Shown: positions 17,686 through 26,118 of the stretch, one piece after another
Layout of the letters: each line of letters starts with the position of its first letter
How positions within the stretch are numbered: position 1 is the stretch's first letter
Assembly: GCA_947073545.1 (NCBI GenBank)
Contig: CAMTMP010000001.1
Span: forward strand, 1-64,000
Length of the DNA stretch: 64,000 nt
Source: an uncultured bacterium
GTDB lineage: Bacteria; Bacillota; Clostridia; Lachnospirales; Lachnospiraceae
Direction: 5' to 3'
Translations under genes and position numbers: made by a program
The notes under the pieces: generated by a model
Told to the model about the DNA's origin: nothing
Databases searched by the model: none
What the model saw: only the letters and a program-made list of their open reading frames with translations

Positions 17686-18969
17686 TCATCTTTGTAAAAG
17701 TTCAACCTGATCAATAATATACCTGCCCCTGCCTTCCTGAAACATCCGATCATCTACACACTTTAAAATCAGAGCATCTGTCACAAAATGTATCTGCTCG
17801 TGATTTTGATAAGTTCCCTCCGCCAAGGCGATATCCATCGGATAATCTCCTGCGTGAAAACAGGGGAACTTGAATCTCCATTCAAAACAATACTTTTTGT
17901 CAGCCTCCAATACAGGCAACTCTATTTTTTCAAAAACAGTGTTTGTTACCACTAGCTCATTACCAAGCATGTCCTTTATGTTAAATCCCAAAATCGGGTA
18001 TTCTATCCTTCGCCCTGCTTCTATTTCCATCCGAATCATCACTGTCTGTCCGATTCGCAACTGTGAAATTAGCTTATGATTTTCATCCAATAAAGTAATC
18101 TTTGAAAAACTTGCTGCTCTATTCCCAAATTCCAATATACAGGTGTTGTTTTCGTCTGGAACAGCATTTGTCTCCTCTTTCTGTTCAGCGACTAAAAAAT
18201 CATTCTGTATATTCCCATTAACTGTATCTTCCTTTTTTATTTCATATCGCATAAATGTTAAATACTCTTCAATAATTGGCATTGGTTCCCCAATTTTATA
18301 AATTTTCCCATTATCTAACCAGATTACCCAGTCACAAAAGCTAGTAATAGCTCCTGTATCATGGCTCACAAACAGGACTGTTCCCTTTTGCTTAAACTCT
18401 CTTATTTTTCGATAACATTTCTGCTGAAATCTTACATCACCAACACTCAACGCTTCATCTACAATAAGTATTTCAGGCTTCACATTAATTGCTGTAGCAA
18501 AAGCCAGCCTCACCAGCATACCGCTAGAATATGTTTTAATGGGCTGATAAATAAAATCACCAATATCTGCAAATTCCATTATGCTGTTTAAACTTACATC
18601 TATTTCTTCCCGCGTCAGTCCATTAATTCTTCCATTCAAATAGATATTATCTATTCCACTTCGTTCCGCATCAAACCCAGTCCCAAGTTCAAGCAACGCA
18701 GACACCGTACCACTCAGACTTATCTCTCCACTAGTAGGGGTTAATACCCCTGTTATCATTTTTAATAATGTAGACTTTCCAGCTCCATTTTTTCCTATAA
18801 TGCCTACTGTCTCACCCCGTTTTACCGAGAAAGATACGCCGTTTACTGCGTAAAAATCCTTATGATAACACTTATTCTTAAGTAAAGTTTCCTTTACTCG
18901 ATCCATAGGTTTATCATATAATTTATATGCTTTAGTAACATTTTTCACGTCAATGGTAATGTCGTTCAT
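17686..18969 (-). CDS. polysaccharide ABC transporter ATPase with Wzt-C-type domain
   Basis: 427 residues; the start at 18969 follows GGAAGGA. Residues 1-250 are the ATPase: GIIGKNGAGKST (Walker A), TYSSGMLVRLAFA (signature), ILIVDEAL (Walker B), FVSHD. After a linker, residues 270-425 form a beta-sandwich like the Wzt C-terminal domain that recognises the finished end of the glycan. TagH and RfbE are the closest functional types. With the permease just upstream it forms the export complex for the polymer. Confidence 0.9.
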   Translation of the reverse strand: MNDITIDVKNVTKAYKLYDKPMDRVKETLLKNKCYHKDFYAVNGVSFSVKRGETVGIIGKNGAGKSTLLKMITGVLTPTSGEISLSGTVSALLELGTGFDAERSGIDNIYLNGRINGLTREEIDVSLNSIMEFADIGDFIYQPIKTYSSGMLVRLAFATAINVKPEILIVDEALSVGDVRFQQKCYRKIREFKQKGTVLFVSHDTGAITSFCDWVIWLDNGKIYKIGEPMPIIEEYLTFMRYEIKKEDTVNGNIQNDFLVAEQKEETNAVPDENNTCILEFGNRAASFSKITLLDENHKLISQLRIGQTVMIRMEIEAGRRIEYPILGFNIKDMLGNELVVTNTVFEKIELPVLEADKKYCFEWRFKFPCFHAGDYPMDIALAEGTYQNHEQIHFVTDALILKCVDDRMFQEGRGRYIIDQVELLQR

Positions 18970-18988
18970 TATAATTCCTTCCAAAGTT

Positions 18989-20359
18989 TTATAATACGTC
19001 TGCAAAATGCGGTTTAAGCTTTTTCATTAAATGATATCCCAAAAGCAGAAAAATAGCCGAAACTATCCAAAAGTAAATCATAAGCTGATATCTATGGAAA
19101 AACCAATAATCATTTATCAGGCTCTCTCTATAACCATTGACCACATAGTGTAAAGGATTCAATTTATAAAACCAGCTAAACCGATCCGGAATCATATGGT
19201 AATCCCACATCATCGGTGTCATCCACATTAAAAACTGTAGAATAATGCCTAAAAAATGTCCAATATCCTTCATAAATACATTCAAAGTAGCTGTAAAAAA
19301 GGATAGACCCAGTGACAATGCAAAAATACATAAACTGAAATATAGCATGTCCACAATATGCGCACCCGGGAATTCTCCATATAAGGAATATATAGCCAGT
19401 AATATAACATTAAATATACCGTTCATAATGGCTGACGATAGAGCTTTAACAAGCGGAAGCATCTCTACCTTAAAAACTACCTTTTTTACAATATATCCAT
19501 ATGCCGTAAAAGAGGAAGTTCCGCCAAACCACGCATCATAAAAATAATTCCACGGTATCATCCCCGCTGACAGCCAGAGAATAAACGGCACATCACCTAT
19601 CGGGTTCGATCGAAAACCAACTTGGAATACAAACCAAAACAGCAGGATTGTAGACAAGGGCTGAATAATTCCCCAGAACATTCCCAGATACGATCCTGAA
19701 AATCTGGCTCGAAAATCACTGTATGCTAAAGAGCAAATTTGTGATGCCAAATCATATTTCCCGCTCAGATTCGGATTCTGCATCACTTTTGCTATTACTA
19801 CTTTTCTGTTTACATACAAAATTATAAACAGCGCATACAGAAATACCACAATTGGGCAAAATACAAGAAATTCTTTTCTTTCACTGTCAGAAAAAACAAT
19901 CTTAATCTCGTTTACTTCTACCGCCTCGCCCTTTAATGATGTAAAATCAATTCTTATTCTGGAACACTTCTTATCCAAAATAAATTCTGTACTTCCTTTT
20001 TCTAACTCTCTTTCAACATAAACATTTCCATCAAACTCCGGCTTACTCGTATAATAAATCTGAGTTCTATTTGCCAGATTTGTCTGTGGGACAGAATCAA
20101 TATAGATTGCATGAACCACACCGCTTTTAGGAAGATCAATGGCTATACTCGCATCGTCAATCTGCGCCAGAAAATAATTTTTATCCCTGTCATATCCATA
20201 TTTCCCCTTTTCTATCTCTTCATCCGATACTGTATATACGTATGGCTCTTTTAATCTGTCAGGCCTCAGGCTTCCCAGCATAAGCCACATCAATAATGAA
20301 TGGATAACTACAGACCCTGAAATAATATACAAAATAGTTTTCTTCCAACGCATTTTCAT
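18989..20359 (-). CDS. polysaccharide ABC-2 permease with extra N-terminal extracytoplasmic domain
   Basis: 456 residues. The C-terminal 250 are a Wzm/TagG permease (LAYSDFRARFSGSYLGMFWGIIQPL, GMIPWNYFYDAWFGGTSSF, WMTPMMWDY, LNPLHYVVNGYRESLI). Standard Wzm proteins are about 260 residues. Here a first helix (8-28), a beta-rich outer domain (about 33-165) and a second helix (166-186) come before it. The outer domain has SRIRIDFTSLKGEAVEVNEIKI, similar in pattern to the beta-domains of the GT and methyltransferase in the operon. Its ATG overlaps the stop of the GT gene by one base. Confidence 0.85.
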   Translation of the reverse strand: MKMRWKKTILYIISGSVVIHSLLMWLMLGSLRPDRLKEPYVYTVSDEEIEKGKYGYDRDKNYFLAQIDDASIAIDLPKSGVVHAIYIDSVPQTNLANRTQIYYTSKPEFDGNVYVERELEKGSTEFILDKKCSRIRIDFTSLKGEAVEVNEIKIVFSDSERKEFLVFCPIVVFLYALFIILYVNRKVVIAKVMQNPNLSGKYDLASQICSLAYSDFRARFSGSYLGMFWGIIQPLSTILLFWFVFQVGFRSNPIGDVPFILWLSAGMIPWNYFYDAWFGGTSSFTAYGYIVKKVVFKVEMLPLVKALSSAIMNGIFNVILLAIYSLYGEFPGAHIVDMLYFSLCIFALSLGLSFFTATLNVFMKDIGHFLGIILQFLMWMTPMMWDYHMIPDRFSWFYKLNPLHYVVNGYRESLINDYWFFHRYQLMIYFWIVSAIFLLLGYHLMKKLKPHFADVL

Positions 20360-23300
20360 TATTTTGACCCAATACTCCCAGCAGTTTTTTTGTATCCCGA
20401 TATGGCTTTTTCAAAGGAATCCACATATTTTTCCGCTACTTTATCTGCCGAAAAAAAATCCAATATTTCTCCCGCATGTTTTCTTGCGTTATTGCAATAT
20501 AAAGTAAGATCCTTTTTAAATTCAATAAAATTAAGCAAATCGCTTTTCTCTTCGTCTATAATAACGCCTCCCTGTGTTTTGTTGAGAAAGCGCTTCAGAT
20601 CACCCACATCAGTTGATAAAATCGGAACACTCATACTCATTGCCTCAATACTGACAATTGGCATGCCTTCATAGACCGACGTTATAATCAGCCCATCCAA
20701 TATGCGCATAAAAGTAGGAATATTCTCAATATACGGGATCCTCTTCACTATATCCTTCATTTGATTATCTGCTATATACTGCTCAATCTCAGCAGATAAT
20801 GGACCGTCACCAACAATTATAAACTGTACACTTTTTCCATACTCTGTATAAGCGTCTTTTGCCAACTTTAAATACCGTAAGGGATTTTTTTGTTCTGAAA
20901 GCCTGGCAATAAATGCATAATGCTCCGCATTGAGATCCAAGCCATATGCCGTACATATCTCTCCATGAGTTTTCTGGCTTTCTAAGGCCCTCTTAACTTT
21001 TGTCCCATCTACAACAGGATAAATTACATCAATTTTTTCATCAGCAATATTATATTTATTAAGAAAGCACTCCCGAATTAATTCCGTTATGGCAATATAT
21101 CTGTCAAACGATTTCACGCCTTCTGTATTATAGTATTCTATCCACCCTTCCTTTGTATCATATACATCCTGGGCGATAATCGGTGTACACTTAAAAATAC
21201 TGCGAATCTGCATGGTGTTTATTTCAAACCATGGATTGTTGTTACACAACCATATTGCATCCGGATGAAAAATGCTTTCCAATTCATACAACATTGACAA
21301 ATAATGCTCAAATTCCGCAATTTCACGCAAATCAAATACATATTCACATATATCTTTCAACTGATAATGCAGTGATCCCTGCGCCTTAGTGTGCTTTTCC
21401 ATTGTAATAACACAAAAATTGTATCGGTCTTTTAAAGCGCGCATGGTCTCGATTGTATTTCTCTCAATGCCGCCTACCGCTAAAAAAATGGGAAGGACAA
21501 ATATTAGTGGTTTACTCTTCTCATACCTGAAATCCCTTCTGCTTATTCGAAAAGCAGGCTGTAGTTCCTTCCGCGCTTTAAACAAATAATCATCCACCAG
21601 TTTTATATTATTAATGCAGTTGCTTACATTTAATGTTTGCGTCTCCACATGAAAGGATGGCAGCCGCATATATCTCCCAATTCCGTTATCATACCTGATG
21701 TCTCCCTCCAGATCCCTTAAGAGTTCAGAATAAATTATAATATCCTCAATTTTTTTTGCCGCAACTATCGGATACTCTTCATAAGCTTTGGAAACAACAA
21801 GAAAATCATAAACCGAATTTAACAGAGTATATGCTACCTGCACCATCTGCATAGCATCCAGCGGCTCCTCTTTTGGTATATATAAATAATCTGTATATCC
21901 TCTTTGCCTTTGATCGGTATCAGATATTGCTACGTCTTCTCCTAAAATTCTTATTTTTTCCTGATATTCTGTGATAAGCCGCTGCCTTTTCTTCCTATCT
22001 AATCCTCCTACTACTATCTGTATTTTTCTAGGTTGTCCACTTGCATAATCGGCCTTCCAGGTCCTGCAATTATTAACTGCTATTGCCTGTCTTCTGCATA
22101 ATTTTACTGCTGCCCGCCTGATGACAGATATTAAGCTTTTCCTTTTCATATTTTCAACCTGCATTTTTACAATTAGTCTGTCCACCCCATCGGGAATATC
22201 CGTAACTAAAATCTGCGGATCATTTGTATGAGTATAGTCTCCATTTTCCCACGATCCGTTTCTGGAGTTATGCCATTCTACGGTTATATCCCTCTTTTCT
22301 CCATTTTTTAGAACAAAATACGCCTGCCTGATTTCTGCATAACACTGGTTCTTTAATGGTGAAAAGCGAATTTCCCGTAAATTATTCGGTAATTTTTTCT
22401 CAATTTCCCATTCTGCATTATCCCAACAAACCCACTTTCTGGATTCCGCTTCACTATATCCGGCGCCGGTATCCAAATAAATTTGTGCGTATCCTTTTTT
22501 CATATACATATATGTAAAACGTACCAATTTACTTTTGGGTATTCCCCTGCCCGACGCAAGTCTGCACACACAGCCATAATAGAAATAGAATTTAAAAATG
22601 CCTGCATAAATAACAGATACAAATTTTCTTAATTTCTTAAACTTCCCATTTTTTAATATAATTTCTACCAACCGAGTAAGCTTCTTGGAAATTTTGATCA
22701 ACGTCCAAATGGCATATCCTGAAACAGACCGTTTATTATCACTTGAACACAAATACTTTTCTAATGCCGCTTTACAATTTATTGTGTCGCAAATACATTT
22801 ATCTTCTAAATCATCATGCATCTGCTGAAAAACAACTAATTCCTCTCCTGAGCTCATTTGTCTGTTGCAAAATTTATTTACGTCATCATAAACGTGATGA
22901 TGCATCGCAACAATATCCGGATCATAATAAATACGCATGCCACATTTTTGCAACCGATATCCCAGCTCTATGTCTTCAAATCCATATTTATCAAAATCCG
23001 TATTAAAAAAAATATCCACTTTATTAAGAAGTTCTCTAGATACACTTATATTCGATGTGTAAAAATGCCTGAAGTCTATCAACTGATAAGGTGGCAAACC
23101 GATAAAACCAAACTGCTCACAGCCAACATTTGTAATATGATACATCAAATGGCTCATTTCAATTTTGTCGTACCATTCTATCCTGCCTAAAGTTGCAATA
23201 TCAGAACCAAATTTCCGATAATTTTCATAATGTGCGTTTACAAAATCTTTTTCCGGAAAAATATCGTCTCCTGTAAAAATAATAACTTTTCCCTTTGCAA

Positions 23301-23535
23301 TTTTCAGTGCCGCATTCCTTGCTTTACTTGCTCCTCCCTTTTCATTTTGGATCAAAATAAGTGGCAAATCTGATGCCTGCTTAATCACTTCTACCGTTTT
23401 ATCCTCAGAAGCATCGTCAGAACATATAATTTCGTAATCATACTTTGTATTTCTATCTACTTCGCGCCAAGCATTGAGAACTTCGCCAATAATATCTGCC
23501 CGATTATGCGTGGCTAAAATCACACTTACATCCAT
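20359..23535 (-). CDS. large multidomain glycosyltransferase (GT2 - beta-domain - GT4)
   Basis: 1058 residues, the first gene of the operon, with AAAGGAG before its ATG. Residues 1-240 are GT2 (VSVILATHNRADIIGEVLNAW, CSDDASEDKT, GDDIFPEKDF, DKYGFEDIELGYRL). Residues 345-465 form a beta-rich domain (QIYLDTGAGYSEAESRKW, REIRFSPLKNQCYAEI, NDPQILVTDI). Residues 470-670 are unassigned. Residues 675-1050 are GT4-like (FVLPIFLAVGGIERNTIETM, FIARLSEQKNPLRYLKLA, FIIVGDGPLSAEI, SVYEGMPIVSIEAMSMSVPI). Two catalytic domains in one chain suggest that it builds a two-sugar repeat or both starts and extends the polymer. Confidence 0.88.
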   Translation of the reverse strand: MDVSVILATHNRADIIGEVLNAWREVDRNTKYDYEIICSDDASEDKTVEVIKQASDLPLILIQNEKGGASKARNAALKIAKGKVIIFTGDDIFPEKDFVNAHYENYRKFGSDIATLGRIEWYDKIEMSHLMYHITNVGCEQFGFIGLPPYQLIDFRHFYTSNISVSRELLNKVDIFFNTDFDKYGFEDIELGYRLQKCGMRIYYDPDIVAMHHHVYDDVNKFCNRQMSSGEELVVFQQMHDDLEDKCICDTINCKAALEKYLCSSDNKRSVSGYAIWTLIKISKKLTRLVEIILKNGKFKKLRKFVSVIYAGIFKFYFYYGCVCRLASGRGIPKSKLVRFTYMYMKKGYAQIYLDTGAGYSEAESRKWVCWDNAEWEIEKKLPNNLREIRFSPLKNQCYAEIRQAYFVLKNGEKRDITVEWHNSRNGSWENGDYTHTNDPQILVTDIPDGVDRLIVKMQVENMKRKSLISVIRRAAVKLCRRQAIAVNNCRTWKADYASGQPRKIQIVVGGLDRKKRQRLITEYQEKIRILGEDVAISDTDQRQRGYTDYLYIPKEEPLDAMQMVQVAYTLLNSVYDFLVVSKAYEEYPIVAAKKIEDIIIYSELLRDLEGDIRYDNGIGRYMRLPSFHVETQTLNVSNCINNIKLVDDYLFKARKELQPAFRISRRDFRYEKSKPLIFVLPIFLAVGGIERNTIETMRALKDRYNFCVITMEKHTKAQGSLHYQLKDICEYVFDLREIAEFEHYLSMLYELESIFHPDAIWLCNNNPWFEINTMQIRSIFKCTPIIAQDVYDTKEGWIEYYNTEGVKSFDRYIAITELIRECFLNKYNIADEKIDVIYPVVDGTKVKRALESQKTHGEICTAYGLDLNAEHYAFIARLSEQKNPLRYLKLAKDAYTEYGKSVQFIIVGDGPLSAEIEQYIADNQMKDIVKRIPYIENIPTFMRILDGLIITSVYEGMPIVSIEAMSMSVPILSTDVGDLKRFLNKTQGGVIIDEEKSDLLNFIEFKKDLTLYCNNARKHAGEILDFFSADKVAEKYVDSFEKAISGYKKTAGSIGSK

Positions 23536-23625
23536 AAAAACTCCTTTGTATCTCTCAATATACTTGCAAATTCACCTCGCCAAGTATTTCGCTTTTTTTA
23601 CTGTTCATAATTTAGCAGTTCTTTT

Positions 23626-23642
23626 TAGAGTTATAAACTCTA
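23626..23642. promoter_or_regulatory. operator palindrome 1 (TAGAGTTATAAACTCTA)
   Basis: Arms TAGAGTT and AACTCTA are perfect inverted repeats around ATA. It lies just downstream of the predicted start point of the glycan operon. Its centre is 34 bases, about three helical turns, from operator 2. The divergent XRE protein is the likely binder. Confidence 0.72.
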
Positions 23643-23655
23643 CCTAATCACATAC

Positions 23656-23684
23656 AGTTTAGAGTTTATGACTCTAAATGTCAA
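23656..23684 (-). promoter_or_regulatory. promoter of the glycan operon
   Basis: On the minus strand, TTGACA (23679-23684) and TAAACT (23656-23661) are 17 bases apart, a near-consensus housekeeping promoter. The spacer and part of the -10 box are the second palindrome. Transcription would begin near 23649 and run into the 1058-residue GT gene. Confidence 0.75.
23658..23678. promoter_or_regulatory. operator palindrome 2 inside the promoter spacer
   Basis: Arms TTTAGAGT and ACTCTAAA, exact inverted repeats around five bases, share the TAGAGT/ACTCTA core with operator 1. Its place between -35 and -10 of the glycan promoter suggests repression. It is also upstream of a possible TATACT -10 box (23704-23709) for the XRE gene. 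Confidence 0.75.
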
Positions 23685-23733
23685 TGATTTTTTCCTTTTC
23701 GCTTATACTAAATCTTATCTGGGGGATCAAAGA

Positions 23734-23958
23734 ATGAGATATAATGAGCGAATACGAGAAATCCGCGAAGATCATTCCATAACGCAGCAAAAAATCGCAG
23801 ACCTGCTCCACATAGGCCAGCGTACCTATGCGGACTATGAAAGCGGTAAGACGCGAATACCGGTCGACAGCCTTTTGATTCTGGCCAAATATTATGACGT
23901 TTCCATGGATTACATCACAGGAGCAAGCAATCTCGCAACAAAATATCCCGTAAAATAG
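23734..23958 (+). CDS. small XRE-family transcriptional regulator
   Basis: 74 residues, almost only a helix-turn-helix domain (MRYNERIREIREDHSITQQK, IADLLHIGQRTYADYESGKTR, LAKYYDVSMDYITG). The start at 23734 is preceded by GGGGGATCAAAG; the open frame to 23668 would enter operator 2. It is divergent from the glycan operon, and two matching palindromes lie between the genes. It therefore probably controls itself and the operon. No ligand or protease domain is present, so the signal is unknown. Confidence 0.85.
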   Translation: MRYNERIREIREDHSITQQKIADLLHIGQRTYADYESGKTRIPVDSLLILAKYYDVSMDYITGASNLATKYPVK

Positions 23959-24004
23959 GCAGCTGCTTTCCCATTTTATTTAGGAAAGCCGCTGCCTGTT
24001 TTTA
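23957..24004. terminator. bidirectional terminator
   Basis: A 15-base stem with one mismatch (AGGCAGCTGCTTTCC against GGAAAGCCGCTGCCT) and an 11-base loop is followed by TGTTTTTAT. It ends the XRE gene and may also end the convergent 79-residue gene. Confidence 0.85.
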
Positions 24005-24015
24005 TACGGTGCCGA

Positions 24016-24255
24016 CTACCCTTTCTTCGTCTCTTTCGCCGTCTCCGCTATGTAGCTGTCCAGCCTGCTGATTGCAGTCTCCAGATCCCTGTGCAAAACG
24101 GCGAGGTAATAGCCAATTCCGCTCACGATCAGATTCTCCTTTTCCAGATCCTCCTGCCCGTAAGCTGTCTCCAGCATTTTCATAATGTATCTCAGGGACT
24201 TCTGGTTATACTCCACTTCCAACAGTTCTCTCATGATTGAATACAGTTCTTGCAT
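24016..24255 (-). CDS. small hypothetical protein, helical
   Basis: 79 residues if translation starts at 24255 (MQELYSIMRELLEVEYNQKS), chosen because GGAGG lies eight bases upstream; the open frame goes on to 24297. It is predicted to be all helical, with GIGYYLAVLHRDLETAISRL near the C terminus and a charged tail. No family is recognised. It is a single gene between the XRE regulator and the AAA-ATPase gene. Confidence 0.6.
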   Translation of the reverse strand: MQELYSIMRELLEVEYNQKSLRYIMKMLETAYGQEDLEKENLIVSGIGYYLAVLHRDLETAISRLDSYIAETAKETKKG

Positions 24256-24508
24256 TTTCATTTCCTCCATCTTTTTGTATTTTGGGTTCTTATACATTTA
24301 TAATAAAGACTGATCATTGCTTTACTACGTTTCGGTTTCAACAACCGCAGAAAATTTGTGGTTATTTGAAAAGGCATGTGGTAAGATGATTGTGGAATTA
24401 AGTGACATGGTGCGTTGAAAACAATATAGATAAAGGCACAGAATGAAATATGAAAGAAAATTTTCAACCTTGATTTGCGGGTCATCACCTGTCTCATGGA
24501 GGTAAAAT

Positions 24509-26092
24509 ATGGGAATGTATGTGAATCGCGGAAATGAAAGCTTTATAAGAGCAAGAAAATCCCAAATTTATATAGATAAAACAGGATTAATCGCGTATAC
24601 CAATGAAATGTTAAATACGGAGCAGTGCCATATCTGCAACAGCAGGCCAAGAAGATTTGGGAAATCAATGGCTGCAGGGATGCTGTCTGCTTATTATGGG
24701 CGTGGCTGTGATTCTCGAGAACTATTTGAAGGGTTGGAAATTTCCCAAAATCCATCCTTTGAAGAACACCTGAATAAATATGATGTGATCCATCTGGATA
24801 TGGCATATCTGCTGGTGCAGAATAAATCTTCGGCAGATACGGTAGCTTTTATGCAAAAATGTGTGATTGAGGAACTGAAGATTCTTTATCCGGGGGTGCT
24901 TACAGAAGAAGATACCGAACTGCCGTTTTCCCTTTCTAAAGTTAGTTATGCGACAGGCGCCAAATTTGTGATCATTATTGACGAGTGGGATGCCATCTTC
25001 CGCGAAGCTGTCGGGGATGAAAGCGGACAGCAGGCGTACATCCGTCTGCTTCGCGGCCTTTTCAAGGGAGAGCAGTCAAAGGATTTTACCTTACTTGCCT
25101 ATATTACCGGAATTCTGCCGATTAAGCGGTACAACAGTGAATCCGCTTTGAATAATTTTAAAGAATTTACCATGCTTAATCCCAAACGCCTTTCGGAGTA
25201 TATCGGTTTTACCCAGCAGGAGGTAAAAACGTTATGCGATATGTACCATATGGATTTTGACGAGATGGCGCGACGGTATGACGGGTATTCCTTCCGGCAG
25301 GTACAGCATGTTTATAACCCAAATTCCGTGGTCAATGCCATTATAGATGGAGAATTTGATAATTATTGGAGTAATACGGCATCCTATGAATCTCTCCGGG
25401 AATATATCAGTATGAATTTCGAGGGGTTACGGGATCTGGTAGTACAAATGTTTGCCGGCGCCAGATGTATTGTAGATATTGAAAACTTTCAGAATGACAT
25501 GACCAGCTTTAAGAGCCGGGATGATGTATTAACAGCGCTGATTCACTTGGGTTATCTCGCATATGATATGAACACAAGGGAAGCCTATATTCCCAACGAA
25601 GAAGTGCGTACCGCCTTTGCCAGAGCCGTAAAGGACACGGACTGGGAGCCGGTGATTCAGGCACTTAAAAATTCAGAGAAGCTATTAAAAGCAACGTGGG
25701 ATAAGGATGCCGATTTGGTAGCGGAATGTATTGATAAAGTACACAGAGAAAATACTTCCATTCTTCAGTACAACAATGAAAATGAATTAAGTTGCGTAGT
25801 CACGCTGGCATATTACAATGCCGTCAATGAATATACGCTTATCCGTGAAATGCCGTCCGGGAAAGGGTACGCGGATATGGTATTTCTTCCCAAAAGATAT
25901 TCTGCCAAACCCGCATTGATTGTTGAGCTGAAATATGGGAAGTCCGCCGCAAGCGCGATTGAGCAGATCAAAGACAGGCAATACCCGGAAGTAATGAAGG
26001 ATTATCATGGAAATCTACTGCTTATCGGAATCAGTTATGACAAAGAAAGCAAGACGCATTTCTGTATTATAGAAGAACAGAGCAAAGAATAA
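24509..26092 (+). CDS. AAA-ATPase-like / PD-(D/E)XK nuclease domain protein
   Basis: 527 residues. The N terminus (VNRGNESFIRARKSQIYIDK, CNSRPRRFGKSMAAGMLSAY) is the AAA-ATPase_like domain, where RRFGKS is the Walker A. VIIIDEWDAIF is Walker B. The C terminus (SGKGYADMVFLPKRYSAKPA, LIVELKYGKSAASAIEQIKD) is the PDDEXK_9 nuclease-like domain with Asp and ELK. The family is abundant in gut Clostridia and Bacteroidetes; its job is not settled, with defence or mobile-element roles proposed. GGAGG precedes the ATG. Confidence 0.85.
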   Translation: MGMYVNRGNESFIRARKSQIYIDKTGLIAYTNEMLNTEQCHICNSRPRRFGKSMAAGMLSAYYGRGCDSRELFEGLEISQNPSFEEHLNKYDVIHLDMAYLLVQNKSSADTVAFMQKCVIEELKILYPGVLTEEDTELPFSLSKVSYATGAKFVIIIDEWDAIFREAVGDESGQQAYIRLLRGLFKGEQSKDFTLLAYITGILPIKRYNSESALNNFKEFTMLNPKRLSEYIGFTQQEVKTLCDMYHMDFDEMARRYDGYSFRQVQHVYNPNSVVNAIIDGEFDNYWSNTASYESLREYISMNFEGLRDLVVQMFAGARCIVDIENFQNDMTSFKSRDDVLTALIHLGYLAYDMNTREAYIPNEEVRTAFARAVKDTDWEPVIQALKNSEKLLKATWDKDADLVAECIDKVHRENTSILQYNNENELSCVVTLAYYNAVNEYTLIREMPSGKGYADMVFLPKRYSAKPALIVELKYGKSAASAIEQIKDRQYPEVMKDYHGNLLLIGISYDKESKTHFCIIEEQSKE

Positions 26093-26118
26093 GTGAAACA
26101 AACCATAAAGGGGTAATT

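Noticed and set aside
24258..24497. 79-residue minus-strand frame before the AAA-ATPase gene
   Set aside because: No ribosome site and no protein-like pattern; it covers the likely promoter region of the plus-strand gene.
24509..26092. AAA-ATPase/PD-(D/E)XK gene as part of a new defence system
   Set aside because: It is a single, common family protein with no linked toxin, methylase or sensor gene; a defence role remains possible but has no local support.
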